Origin: JBEIVB01 sp040374085
GTDB lineage: Bacteria > Bacteroidota > Bacteroidia > UBA4408
Length of the DNA stretch: 64,000 nucleotides
Reading direction: 5' to 3'
NCBI GenBank assembly: GCA_040374085.1
Contig: JBEIVB010000003.1
Span: 3,458 to 67,457 of the forward strand
Shown here in pieces: positions 25,391 to 35,663 of this stretch. The notes under the pieces were generated by a model. It searched no databases. It was not told where the DNA came from and worked only from the letters and a program-made list of their open reading frames with translations. Made by a program: the position numbers and the translations under genes. Every line of letters starts with the position of its first letter. Position 1 is the first letter of the stretch.

Positions 25391-26686
25391 ATGCTGGCTC
25401 GTCCAACCTCTGAACGCTTGTTTTCCGAAGCTCAATCGTATTTCCCCGGTGGGGTTAACTCCCCTGTGCGGGCCTTCCGTTCGGTAGGCGGAACACCGCT
25501 CTTTATTGAGCGGGGCGAAGGCTGCCACATTTGGGATGCCGATGGACATCGGTTTCTCGATTTCTGTGGGAGTTGGGGCCCACTTATTTTAGGGCATGCG
25601 CATCCTGCAGTGGTATCCGCCATCACAGAAGCAGCCGCCTTGGGCACCTCGTTTGGCGCACCCACACGGAAAGAGAACGCCTTGGCCAAGCTCATACTCG
25701 ACAACCACCCTTATCTGGACCGCATTCGCTTTGTGAGCTCCGGAACCGAGGCGGTGATGTCGGCCATACGCCTTGCACGCGGTGCAAGCGGGAAAAACCG
25801 CATCCTGAAATTCGAAGGCTGCTATCACGGACATGTAGACAGCCTTTTGGTGAAGGCAGGCTCGGGCCTGATAACCTTCGGCACATCCAGCTCGGCCGGC
25901 GTGCCACCGGGCGTGGCGGCCGATATGCTGGTGGTGCCCCTCAACAACACCGAAGCATTGGATGAAGCATTGCGTCTGTATGCACACGAGCTGGCTGCGG
26001 TGATCATTGAGCCGGTTCCCGCCAACAACGGTCTGCTGGTGCAAACACCGGAATTCATGCATCACCTGCGGGCAAAATGCACCGAACATGGGGTGCTCTT
26101 GATATTCGATGAAGTGATAAACGGATTTAGAATTGGATTTGCAGGGGCTGCAGGTTATTATAATATTAAAGCGGATTTATTCTGCTACGGTAAAATCATT
26201 GGAGGTGGATTGCCGGTGGGTATGTATGGCGGCAGGGCCGACCTAATGGCCCACATAGCACCCCAAGGCCCCGTTTACCAGGCCGGTACACTCAGCGGAA
26301 ATCCAATGGCTATGGCGGCAGGCCTCGCTCAGCTCAGCCAATGCCTACAACCTGGGTTTTATGAAGGCCTTAACCAAGCAACCCAAACTCTTTGCGACCG
26401 CGTAAATTCCTATTCAAAACAAAAAGGTTATAGCATGTTTATGCACCGCATGGCATCCATTTTTTGGGTAGCTTTTTCGGGCTCAGAGCCCGTGCGCAGT
26501 GCAGATGCCATAGATCCGCACAGCATGAACCGCTTTCGGGTATTTCATGCCGATTTGTTGGAGCGGGGCATCTACTTAGGCCCCAGTGGATATGAGGTTG
26601 GGTTTGTATCGGCAGCGCACACTCCCGAAGATTTGGATTGGGCAGCACACGCATTCTGCGCAGCGGCAGACAAGGCCTGCGTCTAA
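25391..26686 (+). CDS. hemL: glutamate-1-semialdehyde 2,1-aminomutase
   Basis: 431 residues. Converts glutamate 1-semialdehyde to 5-aminolevulinate in the C5 heme pathway. Seen: FPGGVNSPVRAF near the N terminus, SSGTEAVMSAIRLAR, FEGCYHGHVD, IFDEVINGFR and PLP lysine Lys268 in CYGKIIGGGLPVG. The ATG at 25391 is in frame; an ATG 7 nt earlier is not. A weak -7 match CATCTTTG lies upstream. Its stop overlaps the convergent Wzi-like gene stop. Confidence 0.97.
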   Translation: MLARPTSERLFSEAQSYFPGGVNSPVRAFRSVGGTPLFIERGEGCHIWDADGHRFLDFCGSWGPLILGHAHPAVVSAITEAAALGTSFGAPTRKENALAKLILDNHPYLDRIRFVSSGTEAVMSAIRLARGASGKNRILKFEGCYHGHVDSLLVKAGSGLITFGTSSSAGVPPGVAADMLVVPLNNTEALDEALRLYAHELAAVIIEPVPANNGLLVQTPEFMHHLRAKCTEHGVLLIFDEVINGFRIGFAGAAGYYNIKADLFCYGKIIGGGLPVGMYGGRADLMAHIAPQGPVYQAGTLSGNPMAMAAGLAQLSQCLQPGFYEGLNQATQTLCDRVNSYSKQKGYSMFMHRMASIFWVAFSGSEPVRSADAIDPHSMNRFRVFHADLLERGIYLGPSGYEVGFVSAAHTPEDLDWAAHAFCAAADKACV

Positions 26687-28266
26687 AGATCGGTATAGGA
26701 ATTCCACAAATTGGTGCGGAAACCAAGCATATAGTTGCTTTCCCGGCGATCTGTCGGACCCTGTTGGTTGCGGAAGAGCAGCTGAAGAAACAACTCCATT
26801 CGGCTGTATTGATTTATGGTGTAGCCCAATGTAAATAGCGTGTTGCTAACAGAAAGTCGAGCCCCTCGATTCTGCTCCAAACGACTATCCCATCCCGGCT
26901 TATCGGAGGCAAGAACCTTAGATCCGGAAACAAAGCCCAAAGAGTCAACCCCTTGTGTATACGACACCAGGTGAACGCGAAAAAAAATGCACTTCCATCG
27001 ATAATCGCCCGCCGCCACCCATTCGGTGAAGTTTGCGCCCAAAGGGTGGGCCAGGCTTTGATTGTAGTGGGTAAAGTTTTGTTCGGGGTTGGAGCTCGAA
27101 TACGAAAAAGGACTTACCTGGTTTCGTTCTACCACCAGCATTAAATTGGGTATATTAAATGCATTATAATATCGTGCGCCCAGTTGCGTACCCGTCTTCC
27201 GCCCTATTCGAGCACCCGAAATGGGCAGTGCATCGAGCATGAATTGACCATAGAGCCATAACTGCGGATTGAGTTTTACCATGGCCTGTGCACCCAACAA
27301 AACATTGTTTATACCCTCCAAGCCATATTGCGCTGCAGCCCATCCGGGAACGGGGTTTATGGCGTTCCAATTGAAATACGGATGCTGTGCACTGGCTGCC
27401 CTCCATATCACGCCCTGAAAGAGAGATGCGTTGAGCCACGGCAAGAGACGCACATCCAATACCTGAAACGTGGCGTTCTTTTTTTGAAAGATGGGTTCGC
27501 TGTTGGGATTGAAGGTGATGGGGCGATTGAGGTTCATCAGGCTGGCAACGGTTACCTGGTAGCTCAACCATTTGTTTTTCAAACATAGGCGCACATGCGG
27601 GTAGTTGAAGGCATTGTCGCTAAGCAACAAGGATCGATAACCATGTCCAACAAAGAGTTTGCCATGGCCCATCTGAACCGCCAACCATGAACGGGGCTGA
27701 AAAAGCAATGTGCCCGAAGAGAAGGCAAAGTCGTAACCTGTATCCTTAAACCCCTTGGTGCGTCCCATGCCGGGATAGATGCGCAAAGGTTTTATGATTG
27801 TATCTAAATACCCTGGCGCCAGCACCTGATTTTCGAGGAAGGTCGTTTCAAAAGCGAAGCCCTTACCAATCCAGCCTTTGACCCAAAAACCCCGGGAGTT
27901 CTGCCGCACATCGATTGCCTCTTTATTATAATACTCGCTGCCAAAGGCAAGGTTTAATAAGGGGTCAACGGAAATACCAAAAGTTCCGGGGTTTGAAATG
28001 CGCACTAAGCTGTTGCGGGTAAAGCCTTGCTCCAGTCGGTTGGCAGAAGTATCAAAAACGGTTTGCTCGTAGATGCTGTCGCGGATGCCCTGGGTCATGA
28101 ATGGAATAAAAGGACCGGGTGCAACCGCATCATTCGACAAAAGACTGTCTCGGCTGATGGCCCACTCCATACGCAACCGTTGGCGATACTCCAGGGGAAA
28201 CGATATGGGCTGAGCTTGAACTAAGCCGCATAAGAAGAAGCATATGACCCAAAAAACGGGTTTCAT
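26683..28266 (-). CDS. Wzi/RemB-like outer-membrane beta-barrel protein
   Basis: 527 residues. ATG overlaps the fcl stop by 4 bp (ATGA); a TTG 6 nt upstream is less likely. Signal peptide [19 protein letters not shown], then a long beta-strand-rich region with alternating aromatic residues ([37 protein letters not shown]), as in capsule-assembly Wzi proteins and the RemB-like proteins of gliding Bacteroidota. Coupling to a GDP-fucose gene supports a surface-polysaccharide role. Motility involvement is only a family-level possibility. Confidence 0.72.
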   Translation of the reverse strand: MKPVFWVICFFLCGLVQAQPISFPLEYRQRLRMEWAISRDSLLSNDAVAPGPFIPFMTQGIRDSIYEQTVFDTSANRLEQGFTRNSLVRISNPGTFGISVDPLLNLAFGSEYYNKEAIDVRQNSRGFWVKGWIGKGFAFETTFLENQVLAPGYLDTIIKPLRIYPGMGRTKGFKDTGYDFAFSSGTLLFQPRSWLAVQMGHGKLFVGHGYRSLLLSDNAFNYPHVRLCLKNKWLSYQVTVASLMNLNRPITFNPNSEPIFQKKNATFQVLDVRLLPWLNASLFQGVIWRAASAQHPYFNWNAINPVPGWAAAQYGLEGINNVLLGAQAMVKLNPQLWLYGQFMLDALPISGARIGRKTGTQLGARYYNAFNIPNLMLVVERNQVSPFSYSSSNPEQNFTHYNQSLAHPLGANFTEWVAAGDYRWKCIFFRVHLVSYTQGVDSLGFVSGSKVLASDKPGWDSRLEQNRGARLSVSNTLFTLGYTINQYSRMELFLQLLFRNQQGPTDRRESNYMLGFRTNLWNSYTDL

Positions 28267-29207
28267 GCCCAAACGCCTTCCTGAACCACCGATGCGTAAA
28301 CAGAGGCAATGCCTTCCTCAAGCCCGATGCGGCTGGTCCAGCCCAAGCCGGCCAGCTTACTCACATCCATAAGCTTGCGAGGGGTTCCATCGGGCTTTTC
28401 TGTATTGAAACGAACTCGGCCCTCAAAGCCCACAATGCCCCGAATGATTTCTGCCAACTCAGCAATGGACACATCGGTGCCCGAGCCAATGTTCACCAGC
28501 TCTTCCTCGTTATACCCTTGCATAAGATAAACGCATGCATCGGCCAAATCGTCAACATGCAAAAACTCGCGCCGTGGGGTTCCGGTGCCCCATACCTCCA
28601 CCTCTTTGTTGCCCTCTACTTTTGCAGAGTGGAACTTGCGCAACAAGGCAGGCAACACGTGCGACTGCTGAAGATCGTAGTTGTCGTTTGGACCGTACAG
28701 ATTGGTGGGCATCACCGAAACAAAATTGCACCCGTATTGACGGCGATACGATTCGCACAGCTTAATGCCGGCAATCTTGGCAATGGCGTATGGTTCATTG
28801 GTAGGCTCCAGTGGACCTGTTAGCAGGTAACTTTCTTTGAGTGGCTGAGGCGCCATCTTTGGATAGATGCACGACGACCCAAGAAACATCAGCTTTGTAA
28901 CCCCGTTTCGGTACGCTGCGTGAATCACGTTCGCCTCCATCATGAGGTTCTCGTATAGAAAATCAGCTCGGTACACATTGTTGGCGTGTATGCCGCCTAC
29001 CTTAGCGGCAGCTAAGAAAACGAAGGCCGGCTTCTCCTCCGCAAAAAAGGACTCAACGGCTGCTTGGCTCCGGAGGTCAAGCTCAGAAGAGGTTTTGAGC
29101 ACCAGGTTTTGAAAACCGGCAGCCCTCAGGTTGCGCACCAGTGCCGAGCCCACCATGCCCCGGTGACCGGCAACGAAAATCTTATCGCCCGCATGCATCA
29201 TACCCAT
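28263..29207 (-). CDS. fcl: GDP-L-fucose synthase
   Basis: About 314 residues from the ATG at 29207 (ATGs at 29201 and 29198 are also possible; the TTG farther upstream lies inside the promoter). Short-chain epimerase/reductase: [11 protein letters not shown]ossmann loop, Ser of LGSSCIYPK, and YAIAK catalytic Tyr-Lys, plus [12 protein letters not shown]. It makes GDP-L-fucose from GDP-4-keto-6-deoxymannose for surface glycans. The dehydratase partner gmd is not adjacent. Overlaps the Wzi-like gene downstream. Confidence 0.95.
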   Translation of the reverse strand: MGMMHAGDKIFVAGHRGMVGSALVRNLRAAGFQNLVLKTSSELDLRSQAAVESFFAEEKPAFVFLAAAKVGGIHANNVYRADFLYENLMMEANVIHAAYRNGVTKLMFLGSSCIYPKMAPQPLKESYLLTGPLEPTNEPYAIAKIAGIKLCESYRRQYGCNFVSVMPTNLYGPNDNYDLQQSHVLPALLRKFHSAKVEGNKEVEVWGTGTPRREFLHVDDLADACVYLMQGYNEEELVNIGSGTDVSIAELAEIIRGIVGFEGRVRFNTEKPDGTPRKLMDVSKLAGLGWTSRIGLEEGIASVYASVVQEGVWA

Positions 29208-29225
29208 AGGTTTAAAAATAGCGTT

Positions 29226-29256
29226 CAAAGGTAAAGGAATGCCCGGGCAATGCCAA
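29226..29256 (-). promoter_or_regulatory. promoter of fcl: TTG-N20-TACCTTTG
   Basis: Minus-strand TTG (29254-29256) and exact -7 box TACCTTTG (29226-29233), 20 nt apart. Predicted start of RNA is around 29220, giving a ~13-nt leader to the ATG at 29207. Confidence 0.7.
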
Positions 29257-29320
29257 CCTTCTGTTTTGGATAAACTTATGGGGCGATGTTTCCGTAGAGG
29301 ATCACAAAGGCACCTTGACT

Positions 29321-30190
29321 ATGAAACGATTCCTGCTCCTTATCGTTCTTTGGACTGCTGTAAAAACCGAGGCCCAACAACTCAACAACTCTTCGTTCGA
29401 TTCATGGGTAGCAACGGCCAACGACACGCTTCCCGCTCAATGGAAGACATCGGGTTTTGGTGTGGGTAGAACCCTAGGCATGTTTGGCCCTTGGGCACTA
29501 GAGGTTTGGAACTGGTATTATTATTCCAAAGGATACGCCGTAAACGACCCCAACTTTGAGGCCCTTCCAGCCCCTGCTTTTCAACGCCACCAGGGGCAAC
29601 CTTTCTCTTTCCGTCCCGTTGCACTGCAAGGGCTCTACCGCTACCTGCCGGGCGAAAACCAAGGTGCCGCAGATTCGGCCTACATAGCGCTTTCCTTCAA
29701 ACGCCGCAATGCAATCACGCAGCAAACCGACAGCCTTGGGTTTGCCCTCAGGAAATTCCCTCCCACCGAAACGTTTACGCCTTTTACACTCCCCATTCAA
29801 CTCGCCGGAACCGAAAACCCGGACACCTTGTTGGTAGCCATCGTTTCCAGCATCAACGGTTTCTGTGCAGGAAACGGCAATTGTCTGTATTTGAGCGTGG
29901 ACAACCTTCAACTGTTGTATCCTGCCGGATTCGGATTTGCTCTTGCAGAGGAAGCCTGGAGCATACGTGCGGTTGAAAACAGGTGGAAGATAGAAACGGC
30001 TGAAGCACTTGCCGGAACTTGGATCGAGGTGCACAACACGCAGGGCAAGTTGTTGCTGCGCCAATCGCTAAGCCCCTACTCCACCCACATTGATGCAGAC
30101 GAGATCCCCTCAGGAATGTATCTTATTCGGCTGATAAAAAGCAACGCAGAAACCAGCCTTACAAAAAAGTTGATGTGGATGCAACCATAA
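29321..30190 (+). CDS. secreted protein with T9SS-type C-terminal domain
   Basis: 289 residues from MKRFLLLIVLWTAVKTEAQ, a signal peptide (a TTG 6 nt upstream is rejected). The central ~200 residues (NSSFDSWVATANDTLPAQW ... SLGFALRKFPP) are a beta-rich, carbohydrate-binding-like module often labelled PCMD/glycan-binding in this phylum, but not assignable here. The last ~75 residues (GTWIEVHNTQGKLLLRQSL, IPSGMYLIRL) are a type A T9SS sorting domain. Expected at the cell surface. Converges with TonB receptor 2, 8 bp apart. Confidence 0.75.
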   Translation: MKRFLLLIVLWTAVKTEAQQLNNSSFDSWVATANDTLPAQWKTSGFGVGRTLGMFGPWALEVWNWYYYSKGYAVNDPNFEALPAPAFQRHQGQPFSFRPVALQGLYRYLPGENQGAADSAYIALSFKRRNAITQQTDSLGFALRKFPPTETFTPFTLPIQLAGTENPDTLLVAIVSSINGFCAGNGNCLYLSVDNLQLLYPAGFGFALAEEAWSIRAVENRWKIETAEALAGTWIEVHNTQGKLLLRQSLSPYSTHIDADEIPSGMYLIRLIKSNAETSLTKKLMWMQP

Positions 30191-30202
30191 TCAAATGATT
30201 AT
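30187..30202. terminator. palindrome between convergent stops
   Basis: ATAATCA-AA-TGATTAT, a perfect inverted repeat containing the TAA stops of both converging genes. AT-rich and without a T run, so at most a weak bidirectional terminator. Confidence 0.3.
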
Positions 30203-32532
30203 AGGATAATTTGGCACTGTATCATAAATTGTCTTGGAGGACGCATGTTGGCCGGGCGATCCATAACTTCTATATTGAATGCATTGTTCACGATTCCGGC
30301 AATGCGCACCTGAGGATTCAACTGATACGATATGCGGAAGTCGGTAAGGGTTTTGCCGGTGTTGTGGATGCGGCGATACTGCTCCAGTCCGGGAACAATG
30401 GTTACGCCCGATTGGCCTCCGAAATACGTAAGCACATCTTCTTGGAAAGCCCTGTCTATGCCCTGCATAAAGCTGAGATACCGCACCGAGAAACCCAGCG
30501 AGAATCCATGCCAATCGGCTTGCACATCGGCCTTAAAGGCATGGCGGTTGCGGTATTTTAGAACCCTGCTTGAATCGGAGCTGCTCTTGATGTAGCTGCT
30601 GTCTGAATCAAGCGAAACTCCATCTACCAGGGTATATCCAAGCAGGACCATCAATTCTACTTTATTAATTTTACCCATTCCGTTTATACCGATGTCTAAG
30701 CCGCGTATTCTGCTTTTGCCCACATTAAAAGCCTTAAATCCGGCGTAGTTGACGTAATCCGAAAGAAAAGGGGTTTTGATGGTGGGCGGAATATAAAACC
30801 CAAAGGCGTACTCCACGGTTTGTTGAAACTCCGACCAAAAAGCAGCGGCATCAACGGCCCCTTTAAATCCTCCAATGGCAAAGCCCTGGCGAATGCCCAC
30901 CTCGGCGTTGGAACCTGTTTCGGGGCGGAGATCAGGGTTGGGAAATACTTTTAAGGCCGAGGATGCGGTGGCCGTAAATTTTTCCGCCACAGAGGGGTAT
31001 CGGTATCCCTGCCCATAGCTGGCTCTTAAGAAGGTAAACTCGAAGAGGCGATAGTTCAGACCTGTTCGGAAAACGGGTTTCACCGGCAGGTTCTGCAGGG
31101 CCACGTAGCGCGTTCCATTCCATACGGCATCGAGGTCGGCGCGCCCGGCAACATCGTCAATGGAGAAGGCTTCAACGCGCACCCCAGCCGACCACGTAAG
31201 GCGCTCCCAATTTTTGTCGATCTGCAGGTATGCAGCCCTGTTTATGCCGCTGTGGTTGCCAAAGAGGCTATCGGAGGCAACGCGGTTGAGGATCTGCACG
31301 AGGCCGGCATTCAGCATCCATCCCTTGCCCAGGCGATGCAGGAGGTTGATCTCAGAAAACAGCACAGAGGCCCTCGATTCCTGGTTGGTGTTGTTTTGGT
31401 TTTCGGTAACAAAATAGCGGTTGCGGAAGCTGAGGCGGGTGCCTTGCTTAAATTGATACGTCACGCAAGGGTCTACGCTGTAGCGGTTGGTTTGGTAGGT
31501 GCTGAGGCTGTTGGGTGCCGGTATGTAGGCGCCGCTGTCGGCATCGGCCCAGATAACGAATAGGCCGCCCCGTGAGGCTTGCAAGTTGGTAGCCAAGCTA
31601 AGGGTTAACCCTTTTAGTTGAGTAGGGCGGTAGGTGAGGTTGACGTTGAATCGCGCCCTCTGCTCGGTCTCGCCCTGCCGGTAGCCCTGATCGGAAAAAA
31701 GGTTGGTGCCCAAGGTAATGTCCAGCGGTCCTGCTTTTCGTGTGTGCAAAGCCTGAATGCCCTGTGTGATGGGGTTGGCACCGGTCCACCATTTCAGAGA
31801 TCCGCGCATAGGGTTGTCGAATATGCCGTTGAAGACCGTAATGCGGGTTTCTGGTTTTAGTCCGGGTTGAACCGTGCGCAGGTTGATGACACCATTAAGG
31901 GCAGACGATCCGTAGAGCACAGAGGCAGCACCTTTGAGCACCTCTACCTGACCCACATTCTCTATAGGCAAGAAACTAAACTTGATGTCGCCGGCATCGC
32001 CCGAGAGCAGGGGCAGATCGTCAACCAGCATCATCACCCTGCTGCCAGCGCCATAGCTGAAGCCGCTGCCGCCGCGTATGCTCACCTGACCATCGTTGAT
32101 GACTACGCCCGGCACCTGTTGCAAGGCCGATTCCATGGAGGTGGTGTTCTTGTTTTGAATGAGGTCTGGACGCAGCACATCCATGCTAACGGTGAGGCGC
32201 GCAGCCTTCTGCTCATAGCGCCCGGCCGACACCACCACCGTTTGTATCTCGGCGGCTTTGGGCCGCAGACGGAGCACAGCGGGCAACTCGACGCATGCCG
32301 TATCCAAAGTGGCATAACCCAAAAGCGTAAGACGGAGGGTATAGCCCGATTGCGGGCCAACAGAAACGTTGCCGTTTCCGTCGGTGGCCACCGGAGGCAT
32401 AGTATTCACCTTCACCACCACCCCAGGTAAGGGCTCGTTGTTGGATGCATCCAACACCTTCAACCGTGCGGCAGAGGGCTGTGCCCAGGCTGAAACGGCA
32501 ACCAAATAAAACAGAAAAAAAACACTGCGCAT
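30199..32532 (-). CDS. TonB-dependent outer-membrane receptor 2
   Basis: 777 residues. Signal peptide MRSVFFLFYLVAVSAWAQ; regulatory-like domain ~20-95 (LKVLDASNNEPLPGVVVKV); TonB-box-like EIQTVVVSAGRYEQKAARL; plug with VLKGAASVLYGSSALNGVI, the classic FepA/BtuB-type segment; barrel ending IQCQIIL. Substrate unknown; the plug is closer to the siderophore/cobalamin class than SusC. Starts 4 nt after an exact -7 box, suggesting a leaderless mRNA. Divergent from the RND exporter. Confidence 0.93.
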   Translation of the reverse strand: MRSVFFLFYLVAVSAWAQPSAARLKVLDASNNEPLPGVVVKVNTMPPVATDGNGNVSVGPQSGYTLRLTLLGYATLDTACVELPAVLRLRPKAAEIQTVVVSAGRYEQKAARLTVSMDVLRPDLIQNKNTTSMESALQQVPGVVINDGQVSIRGGSGFSYGAGSRVMMLVDDLPLLSGDAGDIKFSFLPIENVGQVEVLKGAASVLYGSSALNGVINLRTVQPGLKPETRITVFNGIFDNPMRGSLKWWTGANPITQGIQALHTRKAGPLDITLGTNLFSDQGYRQGETEQRARFNVNLTYRPTQLKGLTLSLATNLQASRGGLFVIWADADSGAYIPAPNSLSTYQTNRYSVDPCVTYQFKQGTRLSFRNRYFVTENQNNTNQESRASVLFSEINLLHRLGKGWMLNAGLVQILNRVASDSLFGNHSGINRAAYLQIDKNWERLTWSAGVRVEAFSIDDVAGRADLDAVWNGTRYVALQNLPVKPVFRTGLNYRLFEFTFLRASYGQGYRYPSVAEKFTATASSALKVFPNPDLRPETGSNAEVGIRQGFAIGGFKGAVDAAAFWSEFQQTVEYAFGFYIPPTIKTPFLSDYVNYAGFKAFNVGKSRIRGLDIGINGMGKINKVELMVLLGYTLVDGVSLDSDSSYIKSSSDSSRVLKYRNRHAFKADVQADWHGFSLGFSVRYLSFMQGIDRAFQEDVLTYFGGQSGVTIVPGLEQYRRIHNTGKTLTDFRISYQLNPQVRIAGIVNNAFNIEVMDRPANMRPPRQFMIQCQIIL

Positions 32533-32536
32533 TGGC

Positions 32537-32566
32537 CAAAGATAAAGGCCTATGCTTATTCTGCAA
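32537..32566 (-). promoter_or_regulatory. promoter of TonB receptor 2: TTG-N19-TATCTTTG
   Basis: Minus-strand TTG (32564-32566) and exact -7 box TATCTTTG (32537-32544), spaced 19 nt. Only GCCA separates the box from the ATG, so the transcript would begin at the start codon. Confidence 0.7.
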
Positions 32567-32590
32567 ATCCCTTCGTTTCAACAACGCTGT

Positions 32591-32598
32591 TATCTTTA
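32591..32598 (+). promoter_or_regulatory. -7-like element for the RND exporter gene
   Basis: TATCTTTA, one mismatch from TAnnTTTG, 24 nt before the ATG at 32623. Confidence 0.4.
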
Positions 32599-32622
32599 CC
32601 CCGCACAACGCACTCCGGCACC

Positions 32623-35025
32623 ATGTGGGCATCTCTTGCATCGTTCATCCTGCGCAACCGCGTGGCCATTATGATTACCTGGCTGTTGCTTACTGCAGCA
32701 ATGGGGTATCAGGCCCTGAAGGTGCAGATCAGCTATGAGTTTGCTCGCCTGCTTCCCGATACCGACAGCACCTACGTACAATACCAACGTTTTAAAAGTG
32801 TTTTTGGCGAAGATGGCGCCGTGATGGTCATCGGAACGGAAGACCCCGGACTTTTTGAGTTAAAGAAGATACAAGGTTGGTACGACCTAGGAGAAGCTGT
32901 AAAGCACATCAAAGGCATAAAAGAAGTGGTTTCGGCGCCGCGGGCCTATGTCCTCATGCGCAACGACAGCCTCCAGCGCTTCGACTTCCTACCTGTGCTC
33001 CGGGGGCGGCCAGCCACACAAGCCGATGCCGACAGCCTGAAAACCAAGCTCCTACAACTGCCGTTCTACAAGGGCTTCCTTTACGACGAAGACCACAAGG
33101 CACACCTCATGGCCATCACCTTTGAGAAGGAGATGCTCAACAGCAAAGCCCGCTTAGCCATGGTGGATACCATTTACCGCTTTGCCGAATCCTTTGCCGC
33201 TGAGCACAACCTCAAGCTCCATTACTCCGGCTTGCCCTACATACGCACCACCATAGCCCGGAAAATTGCCGGAGAAATGACCATGTTTTTGGGATTGGCC
33301 ATCTTGGTTACCGCCTTCATCTTGTTGGTGTTTTTCCGAAGTCCTACCCCTGTACTGTTCAGCCTCTTGGTGGTGGTAATAGGCGTGATTTGGTCGTTTG
33401 GCACCATAGTACTTTTCGGATATAAAATTACGGCCCTAAGCGGGCTCATTCCACCCCTCATCATCGTAATAGGCATACCCAACTGCATTCTGATGCTCAA
33501 CAAATACCATCAGGAATATGCAGCACATGGCAACCAAGCAAAAGGCTTAACCCGCATGGTGGAAAAGGTGGGGGTAAGCACCTTTTTCGCCAACGTAACC
33601 ACCTCCATTGGCTTTGCGGTTTTTTGCTTTACCAAAGCCGAGATCCTGGTGGAGTTTGGGTTGGTGGCCAGCCTCAACGTAATGGGCACCTTCATTACCT
33701 CTTTGTTGTTAATCCCCATCTTCTTCAGCTACCTTCCGCCTCCTTCGGTAAAGCAAATACGGCACGTAGAAACCCGCATCATTACCCAAACCCTGTTGCG
33801 CATAGACTGGTGGGTGCACCATTACCGCAAAGGCATTTATGCCGGCGTGGTGGTGCTGTTGGTGTTGGCCGCCGTGGGCATGAGCCGCATAAAGGCAGTG
33901 GGGTTTGTGGTGGACGACCTGCCCAAAAACGATCCCATTTACCACGATTTAAATTTCTTTAAGCAGCATTTCAAAGGTGTATTGCCTTTTGAGGTAAGCA
34001 TCGATACCCGCAAGCCGGGCGGTGCCATGAGCATGGGTGTGTTGTATAAAATCAACCGCCTCCAAAAACTGTTTCGCGATTATCCTGAATTTTCGAAACC
34101 CATCTCCTTGGCTGAGGCCGTAAAATTTGCGAATCAGGCCTATAACGATGGCGAGGTGCGGCATTACCGCGTACCCTCTGCAACGGATCTGGCGGGCATT
34201 TCGCGCTATGTGGGCGGAGCACGCAAAGGCATCAAAACCTTCCGGGCATTTCTCGACAGCACCAAGCAGGTAACCCGCATCAGCGTGCAGATGGACGATG
34301 TGGGCTCGGTGCGCATGAAAGCCTTGGTGAACGAGCTTCGGCCGCGCATAGACAGCATCTTTGAACCCAAGGAGTACAGCGTTATCCTTACCGGAAACAG
34401 CTTGATGTTTTTAAAAGGGAATGGTTATTTGGTGCGCAACCTCGGCGAAAGTGTACTGTTTGCCATCTTGCTCATTGCCTTGGTGATGTTCACCCTCTTT
34501 TCCAGCTTTCGCATGGTGATCATCTCCATCTTACCCAGCGTGGTTCCGTTGTGCCTCACCGCGGGACTCATGGGCTGGCTGGGCATACCCTTAAAACCGA
34601 GCACCATTTTGGTGTTCAGCATCGCCTTTGGCATTGCTTCAGACGGCAACATGTACTTTCTCACCAAGTACCGTCAAGAGCTGCGTCGCAACCATTTCAG
34701 CATCTCCCGAACCGTAAGCCTAACCCTAGCCGAAACCGGGGTTAGCATGATTTACACCGCCATCATCCTCTTTTGTGGCTTTGCCATCTTCATGGCTTCC
34801 GGCTTCGGTGGCACCGCGGCGTTGGGCTTGCTCATCTCGGTTACGTTGCTCATCAGCTATGCCTCCAACCTCATTTTGCTGCCTTGCTTCCTGTTGAGCC
34901 TGGAACGACGCCTCATCAGCAAGGCCTTTACCCAGGAGCCCCTCTTTGAATTTTGGGCAGAAGACGAAGACATTTCCCTAGATGCGCTCAAGCTACCGGA
35001 AAAGAAAAGTGGAAAGGAACGTTAA
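32623..35025 (+). CDS. RND/MMPL-superfamily exporter
   Basis: 800 residues, about 12 membrane helices in the RND repeat layout: one N-terminal helix, a periplasmic loop, five helices (LGLAILVTAFILLVFF ... NLVMGTF-like), then the repeat (ESVLFAILLIALVMFTLF ... YASNLILLPC). The GIASDGNMYF and GIPNCILMLNKYH segments hold the polar residues at equivalent helix-4 positions. Family members export lipids, hopanoids or drugs; substrate unknown. No membrane-fusion partner is adjacent. TlpA-like gene follows 57 bp later. Confidence 0.85.
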   Translation: MWASLASFILRNRVAIMITWLLLTAAMGYQALKVQISYEFARLLPDTDSTYVQYQRFKSVFGEDGAVMVIGTEDPGLFELKKIQGWYDLGEAVKHIKGIKEVVSAPRAYVLMRNDSLQRFDFLPVLRGRPATQADADSLKTKLLQLPFYKGFLYDEDHKAHLMAITFEKEMLNSKARLAMVDTIYRFAESFAAEHNLKLHYSGLPYIRTTIARKIAGEMTMFLGLAILVTAFILLVFFRSPTPVLFSLLVVVIGVIWSFGTIVLFGYKITALSGLIPPLIIVIGIPNCILMLNKYHQEYAAHGNQAKGLTRMVEKVGVSTFFANVTTSIGFAVFCFTKAEILVEFGLVASLNVMGTFITSLLLIPIFFSYLPPPSVKQIRHVETRIITQTLLRIDWWVHHYRKGIYAGVVVLLVLAAVGMSRIKAVGFVVDDLPKNDPIYHDLNFFKQHFKGVLPFEVSIDTRKPGGAMSMGVLYKINRLQKLFRDYPEFSKPISLAEAVKFANQAYNDGEVRHYRVPSATDLAGISRYVGGARKGIKTFRAFLDSTKQVTRISVQMDDVGSVRMKALVNELRPRIDSIFEPKEYSVILTGNSLMFLKGNGYLVRNLGESVLFAILLIALVMFTLFSSFRMVIISILPSVVPLCLTAGLMGWLGIPLKPSTILVFSIAFGIASDGNMYFLTKYRQELRRNHFSISRTVSLTLAETGVSMIYTAIILFCGFAIFMASGFGGTAALGLLISVTLLISYASNLILLPCFLLSLERRLISKAFTQEPLFEFWAEDEDISLDALKLPEKKSGKER

Positions 35026-35033
35026 AATCAACC

Positions 35034-35060
35034 GCGGTTTAAACCGCATGCTTATTTTTG
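35034..35060 (+). promoter_or_regulatory. promoter with upstream palindrome for TlpA-like gene
   Basis: GCGGTTTAAACCGC (35034-35047) is a perfect 14-bp palindrome ending 5 nt before an exact -7 box TATTTTTG (35053-35060). The palindrome covers the spacer and possible -33 area, a typical operator position; it could instead be a short stem at the end of the exporter transcript. Confidence 0.5.
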
Positions 35061-35082
35061 CCGTAATACGATAAAAGACCCT

Positions 35083-35622
35083 ATGAAACGCATTCAATTT
35101 TTATTGGTGATGGTGGCCTTTACCACCTTCGTTTTTGGCTTTGCCTTAAAACGCAACGGCCCCAGCATTGGCACTCGCGTAGGCAATAAAGCGCCCGAAA
35201 TGGTGTACAAGACACCCGATGGAAAAGACCTTTCTCTTTCTAGTGTGAACAGCGGCAAAATGGTTCTCATAGACTTCTGGGCGAGCTGGTGTGGCCCTTG
35301 CCGCATGGAAAACCCAACCGTGGTGCGCGCCTACCAAAAGTTTAAAGATGCCCGATTCGACGATGGCTCCAAGGGCTTCACCATTTACAGCGTTTCCCTC
35401 GACCGCGACAAAGAAAGCTGGAAGCAAGCCATTGCCAAAGATGGACTCGAATGGCCCAACCACGTAAGCGACCTCATGTCATGGAAGTCGGCTGCCGCTG
35501 CTCAGTATGGCATAAACAGCATACCGGCCAACTACCTCATCGATCAAAACGGCGTAATCTTAGCCACCGGTTTAAGGGGACCTGCCTTGGAGGCCGAGCT
35601 TGCCAAGCATCAAAAGAAATAA
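35083..35622 (+). CDS. TlpA/ResA-like thioredoxin-fold protein
   Basis: 179 residues. N-terminal hydrophobic signal/anchor (FLLVMVAFTTFVFGFAL) followed by a thioredoxin-like domain with active site DFWASWCGPCRME and a cis-Pro region NSIPANYLID. It should act in the periplasm, reducing disulfides, for example in cytochrome maturation; client unknown. Has its own promoter and a downstream terminator directly before dnaG. Confidence 0.92.
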   Translation: MKRIQFLLVMVAFTTFVFGFALKRNGPSIGTRVGNKAPEMVYKTPDGKDLSLSSVNSGKMVLIDFWASWCGPCRMENPTVVRAYQKFKDARFDDGSKGFTIYSVSLDRDKESWKQAIAKDGLEWPNHVSDLMSWKSAAAAQYGINSIPANYLIDQNGVILATGLRGPALEAELAKHQKK

Positions 35623-35663
35623 CCCTCCCAGGGTCCATCGCCCTGCTTTTTTTCCGACCTTCG

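Noticed and set aside
26683..29207. Capsule gene cluster
   Set aside because: Only fcl and one Wzi-like gene are present; no glycosyltransferases, flippase or polymerase nearby.
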